From Polynucleobacter sp. MWH-UH24A (GTDB taxonomy: Bacteria; Pseudomonadota; Gammaproteobacteria; Burkholderiales; Burkholderiaceae), in contig NZ_CP061292.1 in the NCBI RefSeq assembly GCF_018687475.1, positions 1,736,001 to 1,800,000 of the forward strand: a DNA stretch of 64,000 bases, read 5' to 3'. Positions 49,583 to 60,737 of this stretch are shown one piece after another. A program made the translations under genes and the position numbers. How positions within the stretch are numbered: position 1 is the first letter of the stretch; every line of letters starts with the position of its first letter. The notes under the pieces were generated by a model. The model saw nothing but the letters and a program-made list of their open reading frames with translations, was not told the DNA's origin and did no database searches.

Positions 49583-50536
49583 ATGAACTCTGACGCGCTC
49601 ACCATCTTCACTGGCAACGCCAATCCCACCCTTGCAGAGGCAGTTGCTAGCCAGATGCAATTACAGCTCGGAAAGGCCTTTGTTGGTCGGTTTTCTGATG
49701 GTGAGATCCAGGTTGAAATCCAGGAAAATGTTCGCGGCAAGAATGTCGTTGTAATCCAGTCGACCTGTGATCCCACCAACGACAACCTGATGGAACTCAT
49801 GATCATGATTGATGCCCTTAAAAGGGCATCAGCCAACCGAATTACCGCTGTTATTCCCTACTTTGGCTATGCTCGCCAAGACCGCCGTCCACGCTCTGCA
49901 CGGGTTGCGATTTCAGCCAGAATTGTCGCCAATATGCTGCAATCCGTTGCTGGCGTAGAACGCGTGCTCACCATGGACTTGCATGCAGACCAGATCCAAG
50001 GATTTTTTGATATCCCAGTCGATAATATCTATGCATCTCCCGTTCTTTTAGGGGATCTACGAGCAAAAAATCAGCCCGACCTCACGGTGGTATCCCCCGA
50101 CATTGGCGGTGTGGTACGCGCTAGAGCCTTTGCTAAGCAATTAAGCTGTGATTTGGCAATTATTGATAAACGTAGACCAAAGCCCAACGTCTCTGAAGTA
50201 ATGCATTTAATTGGTGAGGTGGAAAACCGCCACTGCGTCATCATGGACGACATTATTGACACAGGCGGCACCCTCTGTAAGGCGGCTGAGGTTCTTAAAG
50301 AACGCGGCGCTAAGAGCGTTACAGCCTATTGCACCCATCCAGTTCTGTCCGGTGGCGCTGCCGCCCGTATTGCAGAATCTGAAATTGATGAGTTAGTGGT
50401 TACTGACACAATTCCACTAAATCAAGATACAAAATCAGTCAATAAAATCAGGCAGTTAAGTGTTGCTCCTCTCCTCGCAGAGACCATTTTGCGAATCACC
50501 AAAGGCGATTCTGTGATGTCGCTTTTTGCTGAATAG
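49583..50536 (+). CDS. prs: Ribose-phosphate pyrophosphokinase Prs
   Basis: This 317-residue enzyme makes PRPP from ribose-5-phosphate and ATP. Visible motifs are [12 protein letters not shown] at the N-terminus, the flexible-loop YGYARQDR equivalent [27 protein letters not shown], and the PRPP loop [13 protein letters not shown]. The length is normal. It supplies PurH's pathway and nucleotide synthesis generally. Confidence 0.97.
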   Translation: MNSDALTIFTGNANPTLAEAVASQMQLQLGKAFVGRFSDGEIQVEIQENVRGKNVVVIQSTCDPTNDNLMELMIMIDALKRASANRITAVIPYFGYARQDRRPRSARVAISARIVANMLQSVAGVERVLTMDLHADQIQGFFDIPVDNIYASPVLLGDLRAKNQPDLTVVSPDIGGVVRARAFAKQLSCDLAIIDKRRPKPNVSEVMHLIGEVENRHCVIMDDIIDTGGTLCKAAEVLKERGAKSVTAYCTHPVLSGGAAARIAESEIDELVVTDTIPLNQDTKSVNKIRQLSVAPLLAETILRITKGDSVMSLFAE

Positions 50537-50580
50537 CTACGTAAGCAACTGATTCCTACCGAATTTTTACTCTTTCAAGC

Positions 50581-50617
50581 TATAATTTAAGGCTTTCCGT
50601 TTGGTCGCGGACGGAAA
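50581..50617 (+). promoter_or_regulatory. rplY promoter -10 and leader hairpin
   Basis: A perfect TATAAT at 50581-50586 has no good -35 at 16-18 bases. It is followed at 50594-50617 by 7-bp arms TTTCCGT and ACGGAAA around a ten-base loop. The hairpin would lie at the extreme 5' end of the rplY mRNA, about 24 bases before the GGAG ribosome site. A feedback role for L25 is possible but not shown. Confidence 0.45.
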
Positions 50618-50640
50618 TTAACCCTTAATTTGGAGTCATC

Positions 50641-51294
50641 ATGAAAGTAGTTGCATTTGAACGTAGCGTACAGGGCACTGGTGCGAGCCGCCGCCTGCGC
50701 AATTCTGGGAAAACCCCCGGAATTATCTATGGCGGAAAGCAAGAATCTCCCTGCGCAATCGAGTTAGACCACAACGCTTTATTTCACGCTTTGCGGAAAG
50801 AAGCTTTTCACTCATCCATTTTGGATATCGAATTAAACGGTAAATCACAAAAAGCCTTATTGCGTGATTACCAGATGCATCCATTTAAACCATTGGTTTT
50901 GCACGTTGATTTCCAACGCGTATCGGCCACTGAGAAAATTCATATGCGCGTTCCCCTGCATTTCAAGGGCGCCGAAGAATCAGAGGCAGTCAAGTTTGGT
51001 GGCGCTGTTGTCAGCCACGTTGCCAATGAAATCGAAATCACATGCTTACCAGGCGATCTTCCTGAATTCTTGGAAGTTGATCTTAGCAAAATCGTTGTCG
51101 GCCAATCGATTCATGCCAAAGAAGTTACTCTGCCCAAAGGCGTGAGCTTAGTTCTTCATGTAGAGCAAGAAAATCCGGTGATTGCGAATGCTCGTATACC
51201 AGCCGTTAAAGCGGAACCCGAAGCAGCCGCAGCCGAAGCTGCACCAGCTGCTGAGGCCGCCGCTCCAGCTGCTGATAAAGAAGCAAAAAGCTAA
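50641..51294 (+). CDS. rplY: 50S ribosomal protein L25 (CTC/TL5 type)
   Basis: The 217-residue protein has an N-terminal 5S rRNA-binding domain (about 1-95, with [13 protein letters not shown]), a second beta domain (about 96-185), and an Ala/Glu-rich low-complexity tail. It is the long CTC-type rather than the 94-residue E. coli L25. It is followed by a clear terminator. Confidence 0.96.
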   Translation: MKVVAFERSVQGTGASRRLRNSGKTPGIIYGGKQESPCAIELDHNALFHALRKEAFHSSILDIELNGKSQKALLRDYQMHPFKPLVLHVDFQRVSATEKIHMRVPLHFKGAEESEAVKFGGAVVSHVANEIEITCLPGDLPEFLEVDLSKIVVGQSIHAKEVTLPKGVSLVLHVEQENPVIANARIPAVKAEPEAAAAEAAPAAEAAAPAADKEAKS

Positions 51295-51310
51295 ATCGTT
51301 TCACTCCCAG

Positions 51311-51338
51311 AAAAACCCGCTACATGCGGGTTTTTTAT
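51311..51338 (+). terminator. Intrinsic terminator after rplY
   Basis: AAAACCCGC and GCGGGTTTT pair around a five-base loop, followed by more T residues (TTATTG), 17 bases after the rplY stop and upstream of pth. Confidence 0.9.
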
Positions 51339-51393
51339 TGCCCAATTGAAGTCGTTTATAGTTGGATCACCTAGCTTCAATCTACTGATAAAA

Positions 51394-51984
51394 ATGATTC
51401 GTTTAATTGTTGGACTTGGAAATCCTGGATCAAAGCATGAGGCCGATCGTCATAATGCAGGATTTTGGTTTGTCGACCGTCTTGCGGCTCAATGCAAACA
51501 ATCTCTTCAAGCTGAAAAGCGATTTAATGGTCGGATCGCAAAAATCCAAATTAAGGGTCATGATATTTACTTACTAGAGCCAGATACCTTCATGAATCTT
51601 AGCGGTGAAGCGGTGGGTCCCTTGTGTCGCTTTCATAAGATCGGGGCCAACGAGGTTCTGGTGGTTCATGATGAGCTCGACCTCAAACCTGGAACAGCTC
51701 GTCTTAAGCAAGGCGGGGGTAATGGCGGTCATAACGGCCTTAAAGATATCCAACAGCATTTATCAAGCCCTCAATTTTGGCGGCTTCGTTTTGGGATTGG
51801 TCACCCACGCGATCTACCCGGAAATCTAGCAAAAATGGATGTTGCCGACTACGTACTGAAAAAACCAAGTTCAGAAGAGCAAGATAAGTTAGATGCAGCC
51901 ATCACGAAGGCAATTGGTATTCTGCCCCTCCTTCTTGAGGGAAATACGCAAGATGCCATCCAGATTCTGCACGGCCCAAATTAA
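51394..51984 (+). CDS. pth: Peptidyl-tRNA hydrolase Pth
   Basis: The protein is about 196 residues, starting MIRLIVGLGNPGSKHEADRHNAGF, with the catalytic His in RHNAG, plus TFMNLSGEAV and VVHDELDLKPGTARLK. It releases tRNA from dropped-off peptides. I use ATG 51394 because the family begins at this residue, although the frame is open further upstream to 51346, close behind the terminator. It is convergent with the ferredoxin gene. Confidence 0.96.
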   Translation: MIRLIVGLGNPGSKHEADRHNAGFWFVDRLAAQCKQSLQAEKRFNGRIAKIQIKGHDIYLLEPDTFMNLSGEAVGPLCRFHKIGANEVLVVHDELDLKPGTARLKQGGGNGGHNGLKDIQQHLSSPQFWRLRFGIGHPRDLPGNLAKMDVADYVLKKPSSEEQDKLDAAITKAIGILPLLLEGNTQDAIQILHGPN

Positions 51985-51989
51985 ATGAT

Positions 51990-53399
<1,410 letters not shown>

Positions 53400-54740
53400 T
53401 TATGGTGCGCTCCCAACAAGAACACTGATCATTCTGCGCATATCTAAATGACGTTTGAATGCATTGCGTACATCGTCTTTTTTTACGGCCGCAACGTGTT
53501 GTGTCCAAATATCGAGGGTATTAAGTGGCAACTGATTCCAGGTAATTGCCGAAAGGTTATCAAGTAATTTGCGATTACTATCGAGTCGCAATGGATAGCC
53601 ATTGATTAAATTTGCTTTTGCGGCCGCTAATTCTGCTTCGCTTGGGCCATCTTCAATAAAGCGTGCAACCGTTTCTTGCAACACTTTTAGGGCTTGATCC
53701 GCTTGATCATTACGAGTTTGCAAACCTGCCTCAAACGTTCCAGTATCACGCCCAGGCTGAAAATAACTAAACACACTATAAGCAAATCCACGCTTATCCC
53801 GAACCTCACCAACCAAGCGAGATACAAAACCGCCACCGCCCAATACATAATTTCCAACGAGTAGCGGGAAATAGTCAGGGTTATCGCGCGGGATGGCAGT
53901 CATGCCCATTGCAATGTGGGTTTGTTGGGTTTGAAAAGGAATACGTATTACACGCTGTGATTCAGGTTCAATCGGGGAGCGCTCTAATGGTGGCAAAACA
54001 GGAATGGTTGATCCCTTAGCGGGAAGTGCCCCGATAATTTGCTCCGCAATTTGTTTCGCTCCGGCGTGATCAATGTTCCCTACCAGGTTTACGATCACTC
54101 GATCTTGGCGATAGAAGTCTTGATGAAATCGCTTGAGGTCACCCTCCTGTATCGCTGCAATCGATTCAATACTCGGAGATCGTGCTAAGGGGTAATTTCC
54201 AAATACTGTTTGGCGAAACCGTTTTTGGAGCACTACCTCTGGTTTTGTATCGCCTTCCTGTATTGCTGAGCTAACGCGTTGCTTTTCACGCACCAGAATC
54301 GATTGATCAAAGATGGGTTTGGAAACACTAGCCACCAATAGTTGAAGTAATGGGTTAAATAATTCCGGCTTACTCAATGACCGGGCACGCACGATGGTTC
54401 TTTCACCCGAGGCTGACGCACTAATACTAGCCCCCAACTCGGCAATCGCATCGGCCTGTTGAGCCTCATTTAGAGTGCTGCCCTGCCATGAAATTCCGCG
54501 AGTCAACATTGCGGCGGTCAGTGCTGCTAAACCACTTTGATTTTTTGGGTCATATCGGCTTCCAGCATCGATACTAATTTCAATATCGATCATGGGTAAA
54601 GCATTGGTCTGGATCAAATACGCTTTCGTACCATTGCTCAACGAAATCTCTTGGATTGGTAATACTGCGTAGGCCTGAGCTGCCAACAGCATAGCAATCG
54701 AGCTAACCAAGCCTTTGCAGAAGATATGAATACGATGCAT
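53400..54740 (-). CDS. M16-family peptidase-like subunit without the catalytic HxxEH
   Basis: The 446-residue protein has an N-terminal signal peptide (cut near AQAYA). It has the M16 fold, but the region that should carry HxxEH reads GLAALTAAMLTRG, so the zinc site is missing. The C-terminal half keeps the Arg/Tyr substrate motif in RDKRGFAYSVFSYF. It follows an active paralogue gene by 11 bases. Such active/inactive pairs form clam-shell heterodimers in other bacteria and in mitochondria. Probably periplasmic. Confidence 0.88.
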   Translation of the reverse strand: MHRIHIFCKGLVSSIAMLLAAQAYAVLPIQEISLSNGTKAYLIQTNALPMIDIEISIDAGSRYDPKNQSGLAALTAAMLTRGISWQGSTLNEAQQADAIAELGASISASASGERTIVRARSLSKPELFNPLLQLLVASVSKPIFDQSILVREKQRVSSAIQEGDTKPEVVLQKRFRQTVFGNYPLARSPSIESIAAIQEGDLKRFHQDFYRQDRVIVNLVGNIDHAGAKQIAEQIIGALPAKGSTIPVLPPLERSPIEPESQRVIRIPFQTQQTHIAMGMTAIPRDNPDYFPLLVGNYVLGGGGFVSRLVGEVRDKRGFAYSVFSYFQPGRDTGTFEAGLQTRNDQADQALKVLQETVARFIEDGPSEAELAAAKANLINGYPLRLDSNRKLLDNLSAITWNQLPLNTLDIWTQHVAAVKKDDVRNAFKRHLDMRRMISVLVGSAP

Positions 54741-54751
54741 GGTCTTCCCTT

Positions 54752-56170
54752 TTAATGACGCAAACTACTTGACATGCCACGCGGCTTTGCAAGCATTGAA
54801 CGCGGCTGGGGATCTAGGGTCACGATGGTTAAACCATCGTTAATAAAATGTGTCTTAATTGCCTGTTGGATTTGATTGGATTGAATCAACTGAATTCGCT
54901 CAATCATGCGATCTAAATCGCGCCAGGAGACTCCGGCCATTTCTGAGCTTCCAATCTCCATGGCTTGAGCAAAAATGGAGTCGCGTTTATAGATTTGTGA
55001 AGCAAGCAACTGTGCCTTTATGCGCTTTAGCTCGGCCTCAGTTACCCCTTGGTTTGCAATATCTTGCAAGGTCTGCAAAATGCCTTTTTCCAAATTCTGA
55101 ACCGTTTGACCCTTAGCCGCCGTTGCACCAATCTCAAATAGCTCTGGTCCGCGACTAGTTAGTTCATAGCTTACCCTGGCACTATTTGCAAGACGTTGAT
55201 TACGAACTAACTCTCGATTTAATCGCGAGTTATCGTGACCACTTAGAACGGCAGACAAAACGAGCAAGGTATAAGGATCTACTTCATCCATTTTTTTTGG
55301 ATCCAGTTTGGGAACTTTCCATGCCATCATGATTTGAGGACTCTCAGCTGGCGCCTTCAAAACTGCGCGCTTTTCCCCTTTTTGTTCAGGCTCCACCTGT
55401 GGCTTACGCTCTGGCAGTTTTTTTGCCTGAATTGGTCCATAGTACTTTTCAACCAATGCTTTCACTGCCAGTGGATTAACATCGCCTGCTACAACAACCA
55501 CTGCATTATTGGGTGCATACCAGTCGTGATACCATTGCCGCGTATCAGCGGGCTTCATATTCTGTAAATCACTCATCCAACCAATAATGGGGTGGCGATA
55601 GGGGGAGCTAATAAATGCGGTTGCCATCAGTAATTCGCGCATCAAACTCGTTGGATTATCCTCAGTTCGTAAGCGTCGCTCCTCCATGACTACTTGCAGC
55701 TCTCGCCCGAACTCCTCATCAGAAAATTGAACATTGGCCATTCGATCGGCTTCAAGCCTCATCACCTCTTCCAGCTTTGATTTCTCAATCTGCTGAAAAT
55801 ATCCTGTGAAATCTCGGGCTGTAAATGCATTCTCGCGTCCACCGACTGCAGCAACCATCCGTGAGAACTCACCTGATTTCACTTTTTTAGTTCCCTTAAA
55901 CATCATGTGTTCAAGAACATGGGCAACGCCTGTTTTACCATTCACCTCATCCATCGATCCTGCGCGATACCACACCATATGAACGACTGTGGGTGCACGA
56001 TGATCTTCACGAACGATCAAACGTAATCCGTTCTTGAGTTGATACTCATGCGTATCCGTTTGGGCAGAAAATGCATTCCCTGAATCGAGCAAACAGAGAG
56101 CAGCTAAGGCACTCAATGCCCTGGCCATAATTTTTGCTGCTGGATTGCTAAACTGTAACTTCGCTATCAT
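54752..56170 (-). CDS. M16-family zinc metallopeptidase (catalytic subunit)
   Basis: The 472-residue protein has an N-terminal signal region (about 15-36). The inverted zinc motif HVLEHMMFKGT (HxxEH near residue 87) and the downstream glutamates in QVVMEERRLRTEDNP give a complete active site. It is likely secreted to the periplasm and pairs with the downstream inactive homologue. The ATG at 56170 or an internal ATG 14 codons later could start it. It is divergent from ftsY. Confidence 0.9.
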   Translation of the reverse strand: MIAKLQFSNPAAKIMARALSALAALCLLDSGNAFSAQTDTHEYQLKNGLRLIVREDHRAPTVVHMVWYRAGSMDEVNGKTGVAHVLEHMMFKGTKKVKSGEFSRMVAAVGGRENAFTARDFTGYFQQIEKSKLEEVMRLEADRMANVQFSDEEFGRELQVVMEERRLRTEDNPTSLMRELLMATAFISSPYRHPIIGWMSDLQNMKPADTRQWYHDWYAPNNAVVVVAGDVNPLAVKALVEKYYGPIQAKKLPERKPQVEPEQKGEKRAVLKAPAESPQIMMAWKVPKLDPKKMDEVDPYTLLVLSAVLSGHDNSRLNRELVRNQRLANSARVSYELTSRGPELFEIGATAAKGQTVQNLEKGILQTLQDIANQGVTEAELKRIKAQLLASQIYKRDSIFAQAMEIGSSEMAGVSWRDLDRMIERIQLIQSNQIQQAIKTHFINDGLTIVTLDPQPRSMLAKPRGMSSSLRH

Positions 56171-56219
56171 GGTTGCATGGTTTGACTAGTTAAGATGACT
56201 CTTTTGGATTGTATCGACA

Positions 56220-57125
56220 ATGTTTGGTTTGCGTAAAACACTTAGTTCACTTTTTACTCGTCACCGTGTTGATGAGGCCTGGTTTGACCATTTAGAAGAA
56301 TTACTAATTAAAGCCGATGTTGGGGTTGCGACATCGACATTCCTAATCACTAGTCTACGCAAATCTGCAAAAGAACATGCCATTACAAATTCTGAGGATT
56401 TAAAAGCCGTTCTTGTAAGTGAACTAAGCCATCACTTGAGCGACTTGGAGCCCCCTGAAAACCCCCTAAATCCCTCTGCGATCCATGCAAAGCCTGAAGT
56501 TTGGCTGATCGTAGGGGTCAATGGTGCTGGCAAAACCACATCAATTGGAAAACTATGTCACCACTTCCAAGCTCAAGGAAAATCGGTACTGCTTGCTGCG
56601 GGTGATACATTTCGAGCAGCGGCTCGCAATCAACTCAAAGAATGGGGTGAGCGCAATCAAGTACAAGTACTTAGTCAAGAAAGCGGCGATGCGGGCGCTA
56701 TTGCACATGATGCAATCCAGGCTGCGCTATCAAGGCAAGTGGATATCGTATTAATTGATACGGCTGGTCGACTGGCCACTCAGACTAACCTCATGGAAGA
56801 ATTAAAGAAGGTTAAGCGAGTCATTTCGAAGTTGATTCCGGATGCCCCACATCAAATGGTGTTGGTCCTTGATGGAAATACAGGACAAAATGGAATTGCC
56901 CAAGTTTTGGCCTTTCGGAACGCGATAGGACTGCACGGTTTAATCGTTACTAAATTAGATGGCACCGCTAAGGGCGGGGTAATTTGTGCGCTTCGCAACG
57001 AATTAGAAAACGCCCCCAAAAACCAGGGTCCTAAAACCTATGTCTACGCCCTTGGCAAGGGTGAGCAATTAGGTGATTTGGAGCTCTTTTCAGCCCAAGC
57101 CTATGCTAAAGAGCTCGTAGAATAG
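56220..57125 (+). CDS. ftsY: Signal recognition particle receptor FtsY
   Basis: The 301-residue SRP GTPase has the N domain (about 1-85) and G domain with P-loop [41 protein letters not shown] and TKLDGTAKGG. It lacks the long acidic A domain of E. coli FtsY, which is common in this group. It docks ribosomes translating membrane proteins at the inner membrane. rpoH follows, behind a CIRCE operator. Confidence 0.97.
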   Translation: MFGLRKTLSSLFTRHRVDEAWFDHLEELLIKADVGVATSTFLITSLRKSAKEHAITNSEDLKAVLVSELSHHLSDLEPPENPLNPSAIHAKPEVWLIVGVNGAGKTTSIGKLCHHFQAQGKSVLLAAGDTFRAAARNQLKEWGERNQVQVLSQESGDAGAIAHDAIQAALSRQVDIVLIDTAGRLATQTNLMEELKKVKRVISKLIPDAPHQMVLVLDGNTGQNGIAQVLAFRNAIGLHGLIVTKLDGTAKGGVICALRNELENAPKNQGPKTYVYALGKGEQLGDLELFSAQAYAKELVE

Positions 57126-57161
57126 TCATATAAATCAAGTATTTATAGTTTATTAGCGTAA

Positions 57162-57188
57162 TTAGCACTCTATTGACATGAGTGCTAA
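57162..57188. promoter_or_regulatory. CIRCE element (HrcA operator) upstream of rpoH
   Basis: TTAGCACTC at 57162-57170 and GAGTGCTAA at 57180-57188 are separated by exactly nine bases. This is the full CIRCE consensus without a mismatch. The spacer contains TTGACA (57173-57178), a perfect -35 hexamer, so HrcA bound here would block a promoter. A -10-like TATCTA follows 18 bases later. CIRCE is the established operator of the heat-shock repressor HrcA. Confidence 0.93.
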
Positions 57189-57240
57189 AATGTATTTATC
57201 TAAACTCAAATTAATCAATTCAATGATGACTTTGAAAACT

Positions 57241-58149
57241 ATGACGAATACACAAAAAATGGGTACCTCTAGCATCGCACTTGCAATGCCGGCACTACCT
57301 GCTCTTGGGGTCGGCACGATTGATGCGTACTTAGCACACATTAACCGCTTGCCGATGTTAAGTGCTGCCCAGGAATATACCTTGGCGCAAGAATATCGCC
57401 GCTCTGAAAATTTAGATGCTGCACGTCAGTTGGTTTTATCGCACTTACGACTTGTAGCATCAGTTGCTCGTCAGTACCTTGGTTATGGAATTCCACATGC
57501 CGACCTCATCCAGGAAGGTAACATTGGTCTAATGAAAGCGGTTAAGCGCTATGATCCCAATCAAGGGGTACGACTCGTTTCATACGCAATTCATTGGATC
57601 AAAGCAGAAATCCACGAGTACATCTTAAAAAACTGGCGCTTGGTCAAGGTGGCAACTACCAAAGCTCAGCGTAAGCTTTTTTTCAACCTACGAAGCAATA
57701 AACTGTCGGCCAATGCTTTGAGCAATGATGAAATTGAATCATTGGCAAAGGCGCTTGATGTTCGTGGTGCCGATGTAAAAGAAATGGAAATTCGTCTTGC
57801 GGGGGGTGATATCTCAATCGAGGGCGATAGCGATGATGAAGAAAGCTTTGCTCCCATTCAATGGCTTACTGATGAGAGTCAAGAGCCAACTGCTGTTCTT
57901 GAGCAAAATGAAACGTATTCTTTGCAAGGCCCAAAACTGATGCAAGCACTTCATGCCTTAGATGAGCGAAGTCGTGCCATCGTTGAAAGCCGTTGGTTAG
58001 CAGTTAATGCGGAGGGGCAGGGTGGTAAAACTTTGCATGATCTTGCCAAGGAGTATGGCATCTCCGCTGAACGTGTCCGTCAAATTGAGGTTGCAGCTTT
58101 TAAAAAGCTGCGTAGCCTCCTAAAAGACGAAAATCTCACGCTCCACTAA
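57241..58149 (+). CDS. rpoH: Heat-shock sigma factor RpoH (sigma-32)
   Basis: This is a sigma-70-family factor of about 302 residues: region 1.2/2.1 with IDAYLAHINRLPML, the RpoH box region near QRKLFFNLRS, region 2.4 SYAIHWIKAEIHEYILKNW, and region 4.2 LAKEYGISAERVRQIEVAAFKKLR. It directs heat-shock transcription. The frame is open to an ATG at 57178, but that codon lies inside the CIRCE element and upstream of the likely transcript start, so I place the start at ATG 57241; ATGs at 57223, 57226 and 57259 remain possible. Confidence 0.93.
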   Translation: MTNTQKMGTSSIALAMPALPALGVGTIDAYLAHINRLPMLSAAQEYTLAQEYRRSENLDAARQLVLSHLRLVASVARQYLGYGIPHADLIQEGNIGLMKAVKRYDPNQGVRLVSYAIHWIKAEIHEYILKNWRLVKVATTKAQRKLFFNLRSNKLSANALSNDEIESLAKALDVRGADVKEMEIRLAGGDISIEGDSDDEESFAPIQWLTDESQEPTAVLEQNETYSLQGPKLMQALHALDERSRAIVESRWLAVNAEGQGGKTLHDLAKEYGISAERVRQIEVAAFKKLRSLLKDENLTLH

Positions 58150-58152
58150 AAC

Positions 58153-58725
58153 TTATTGAAGCAGTATCTTTAAGTCATGGGCAATGGGTTGTGCACCCTG
58201 CCCATGCTTAATATATAGGCGTAAATTACCGCTAGGATCAAAAACATAACTCCCGGCTGTATGATCCATCGTATAGTTTTTAGGGTTGCTACCAGGAACC
58301 TTGTTGTAATACATCTTAAAATCCTTTGCGAGCTTAGCGAGAGCCTCATCATTGGCGGGGCGTAAGCCTATAAATCGAGGATCAAATGCTGGGGGATATT
58401 GCGCCATTAACTCTGCAGTATCTCGTTGGGGATCAACGGTAATAAAGATCACTTGCACCTGATCGGATAAGGGGCCTAAGGCTTTCATGACCTCTTGCAT
58501 TTCAATCAATGTTGCCGGGCAAACATCTGGGCAGTGGGTGTAGCCAAAGAAAATCAATACCGCTTTGCCTTTGAAATCAGCCATTGTTTTCACCTGACCG
58601 TTTGGATCCAAAAGCTCAAAATTAGAGCCAAACGATTTGCTGCCGGTAATATCAACGTTCTTAAAGCTAGGCTTTGAACAAGCAGCTAATAAAAATACGG
58701 CAAATAAAAGAACAATTTTTTTCAT
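58153..58725 (-). CDS. SCO1/SenC copper chaperone for cytochrome oxidase
   Basis: This 190-residue lipoprotein has signal and lipobox LLAAC (Cys16), then a thioredoxin fold with the copper-binding YTHCPDVCPATL (CxxxC) and the distal His in TMDHTAGSYVFDP. It helps build the CuA site of cytochrome c oxidase at the outer face of the inner membrane. It is the last gene of the oxidase assembly cluster and converges on rpoH with three bases between stops. Confidence 0.93.
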   Translation of the reverse strand: MKKIVLLFAVFLLAACSKPSFKNVDITGSKSFGSNFELLDPNGQVKTMADFKGKAVLIFFGYTHCPDVCPATLIEMQEVMKALGPLSDQVQVIFITVDPQRDTAELMAQYPPAFDPRFIGLRPANDEALAKLAKDFKMYYNKVPGSNPKNYTMDHTAGSYVFDPSGNLRLYIKHGQGAQPIAHDLKILLQ

Positions 58726-58728
58726 GGG

Positions 58729-59616
58729 CTATAAATAATGGTCAATCAAGATGGCAGCAAACAAAAGCGCCAAATAACTAATGGAATACTTAAAGGTCTT
58801 GCGGGCTAATTGATCGCTATAGTCTTTGTATAGACGAATGGCATAGATCACAAAAATACCGCTAAGTATCAGAGCACAAATTAAATAAAACAAGCCACTC
58901 ATTCCGTAGACATAAGGAAGAATCGATGCCGCTAATAAAATTAACGTATAGAGCAAGATATTCAATAAGGTAAAACGCTCGCCATGGGTTACTGGCAGCA
59001 TTGGTAAGCCTGCTTGAACGTAATCTTCACGGCGGTACAGTGCCAATGCCCAAAAATGCGGCGGTGTCCACACAAAAATAATTAAGACCAATAACCATGC
59101 CTCCGCCGATAGTTGATTGGTAACGGCAACCCAACCTAAAGCCGGCGGCATGGCACCTGAGAGCCCGCCGATCACAATATTTTGAGGTGTTGCTGGCTTT
59201 AAGAACCAGGTATAAATGACAGCGTAGCCAACAAATGTTGCAAAGGTAAGCCACATCGTTAGTGGATTGGTATAAATCCACAAAACTGCCATACCCGCGG
59301 CCCCCAAGATACAAGAGAAAATAATAATTTGCCACGGGGTAATCTCACCGGTTGCAGAAGGGCGCCATGCGGTGCGGCGCATTTTGGCATCAACCGCCTG
59401 TTCAATCAAACAGTTCACTGCAAATGCTGCGCCTGCTAGCAACCAAATACCAATCGAGCCGCCAATGAGGACCGACCAAGAAACCATCCCCGGCGTCGCC
59501 AGAAACATACCAATAATTGCGCAAAACACAGCAAGCTGAGTGACTCTTGGCTTTGTTAGCACCCAATACTGTCTCCAGCGAGGCATTGGGGGGCGGACAA
59601 AATCAGTATTGCTCAC
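58729..59616 (-). CDS. ctaB: Protoheme IX farnesyltransferase (heme O synthase) CtaB/CyoE
   Basis: This 295-residue UbiA-family membrane enzyme has about nine helices. The first Asp-rich motif reads [19 protein letters not shown], and the second prenyl-binding loop is in [19 protein letters not shown]. It farnesylates heme B to heme O. It overlaps ctaA by four bases; the two act in sequence to make heme A. Confidence 0.95.
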   Translation of the reverse strand: MSNTDFVRPPMPRWRQYWVLTKPRVTQLAVFCAIIGMFLATPGMVSWSVLIGGSIGIWLLAGAAFAVNCLIEQAVDAKMRRTAWRPSATGEITPWQIIIFSCILGAAGMAVLWIYTNPLTMWLTFATFVGYAVIYTWFLKPATPQNIVIGGLSGAMPPALGWVAVTNQLSAEAWLLVLIIFVWTPPHFWALALYRREDYVQAGLPMLPVTHGERFTLLNILLYTLILLAASILPYVYGMSGLFYLICALILSGIFVIYAIRLYKDYSDQLARKTFKYSISYLALLFAAILIDHYL

Positions 59617-60737
59617 ACAGACCCTTGTTGTAACGATTTGCTGGATAAAAAATAACTGTTACTCCAAGCACTCAAACGCACTAAGCAAAATAAGATAGCT
59701 GCGGCACCGCCGGTATGTAATAGCGCGGCAACTAATGGCCATTGAAATACGACATTAGATATACCGGTTGCAATTTGCAATGCTAATAATGCGATGATTG
59801 CTTTACCCCAAAATTGAACTTTAGACTCTGGGTAACGAACTGCTTTTACAGCGACGAATAACAAAACTGCCGAAGCAATAATTGCACCAACGCGATGGGT
59901 CCAATGAATGGTAACCAATGCTGCCATTGGAATAATTCCACCTGATTTAGCCTCACCTAAATCGCGCCATAAGAAAAATGCATTTTGCCAATCCATGTTG
60001 GGATACCAAGTACCCATACAGGTTGGGAAATCAGGACAAGCCAAAACGGCATAGTTAGTACTAACCCATGCTCCTAGAAAAATTTGTCCAAAGAGGGCTA
60101 AGATGGCAATGAGTACAAGGCCGCCAGATAGGCTTGAGATCGTCTTGGAATCATTTAAATGATGTAGATCATTGCGCTGCGCGAACCACACCATGCTGGC
60201 AAATAACACCAATGCCAGGATCAGATGCATGCTCACAATTATTGGCTGAAGTTTCAGGGTGACAGTCCAAGCCCCGAATGCGCCTTGTAAGCACACCAAT
60301 ACCAGCAAAAACAAACTACCCCTAATTGCTAAAGAGCGTCTTGGATTTGGCTGCTTAAATGCCGCAATCACTTGGATGATGATTAAAAAGCCAACGCTCA
60401 TCGCTAAATAGCGATGAATCATTTCAACCCAGGCTTTAAATACTGTCACCGGGCCCGTTGGCATTGCAGCCTCCGCCGCACGTATCTCTTCAATTGCACG
60501 AAAAGGATTGGATGTACCATAGCAACCTGGCCAATCCGGACATCCCAGACCCGAATCACTTAAGCGGGTAAACGCACCAAACAAAATGAGATCAAAGGTC
60601 AAAAATACGATGGTCCAGTTGAGCTTTTGAAATAAGCCCATTCCTTTTTTAAAATAAAGAAATGCCAATGGTAAGCCAGCAATTAGGAGAGCAATTCCAG
60701 CAAGCTCCAAGACCATCAGAGCCGTTTCAGACATCAT
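59613..60737 (-). CDS. ctaA: Heme A synthase CtaA/COX15
   Basis: The 374-residue integral membrane protein has about eight helices. Family landmarks are [39 protein letters not shown] with a heme-ligand His, a second Cys-containing loop [10 protein letters not shown], and [10 protein letters not shown]. It oxidises the methyl group of heme O. The length is that of the COX15 type. It overlaps ctaB and the upstream SCO-like gene by four bases each. Confidence 0.94.
   Translation of the reverse strand: MMSETALMVLELAGIALLIAGLPLAFLYFKKGMGLFQKLNWTIVFLTFDLILFGAFTRLSDSGLGCPDWPGCYGTSNPFRAIEEIRAAEAAMPTGPVTVFKAWVEMIHRYLAMSVGFLIIIQVIAAFKQPNPRRSLAIRGSLFLLVLVCLQGAFGAWTVTLKLQPIIVSMHLILALVLFASMVWFAQRNDLHHLNDSKTISSLSGGLVLIAILALFGQIFLGAWVSTNYAVLACPDFPTCMGTWYPNMDWQNAFFLWRDLGEAKSGGIIPMAALVTIHWTHRVGAIIASAVLLFVAVKAVRYPESKVQFWGKAIIALLALQIATGISNVVFQWPLVAALLHTGGAAAILFCLVRLSAWSNSYFLSSKSLQQGSV

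Noticed and set aside
51180..51294. GCC/GCT repeats at the end of rplY as a microsatellite
   Set aside because: They encode the Ala/Glu-rich tail normal for long CTC-type L25 proteins.
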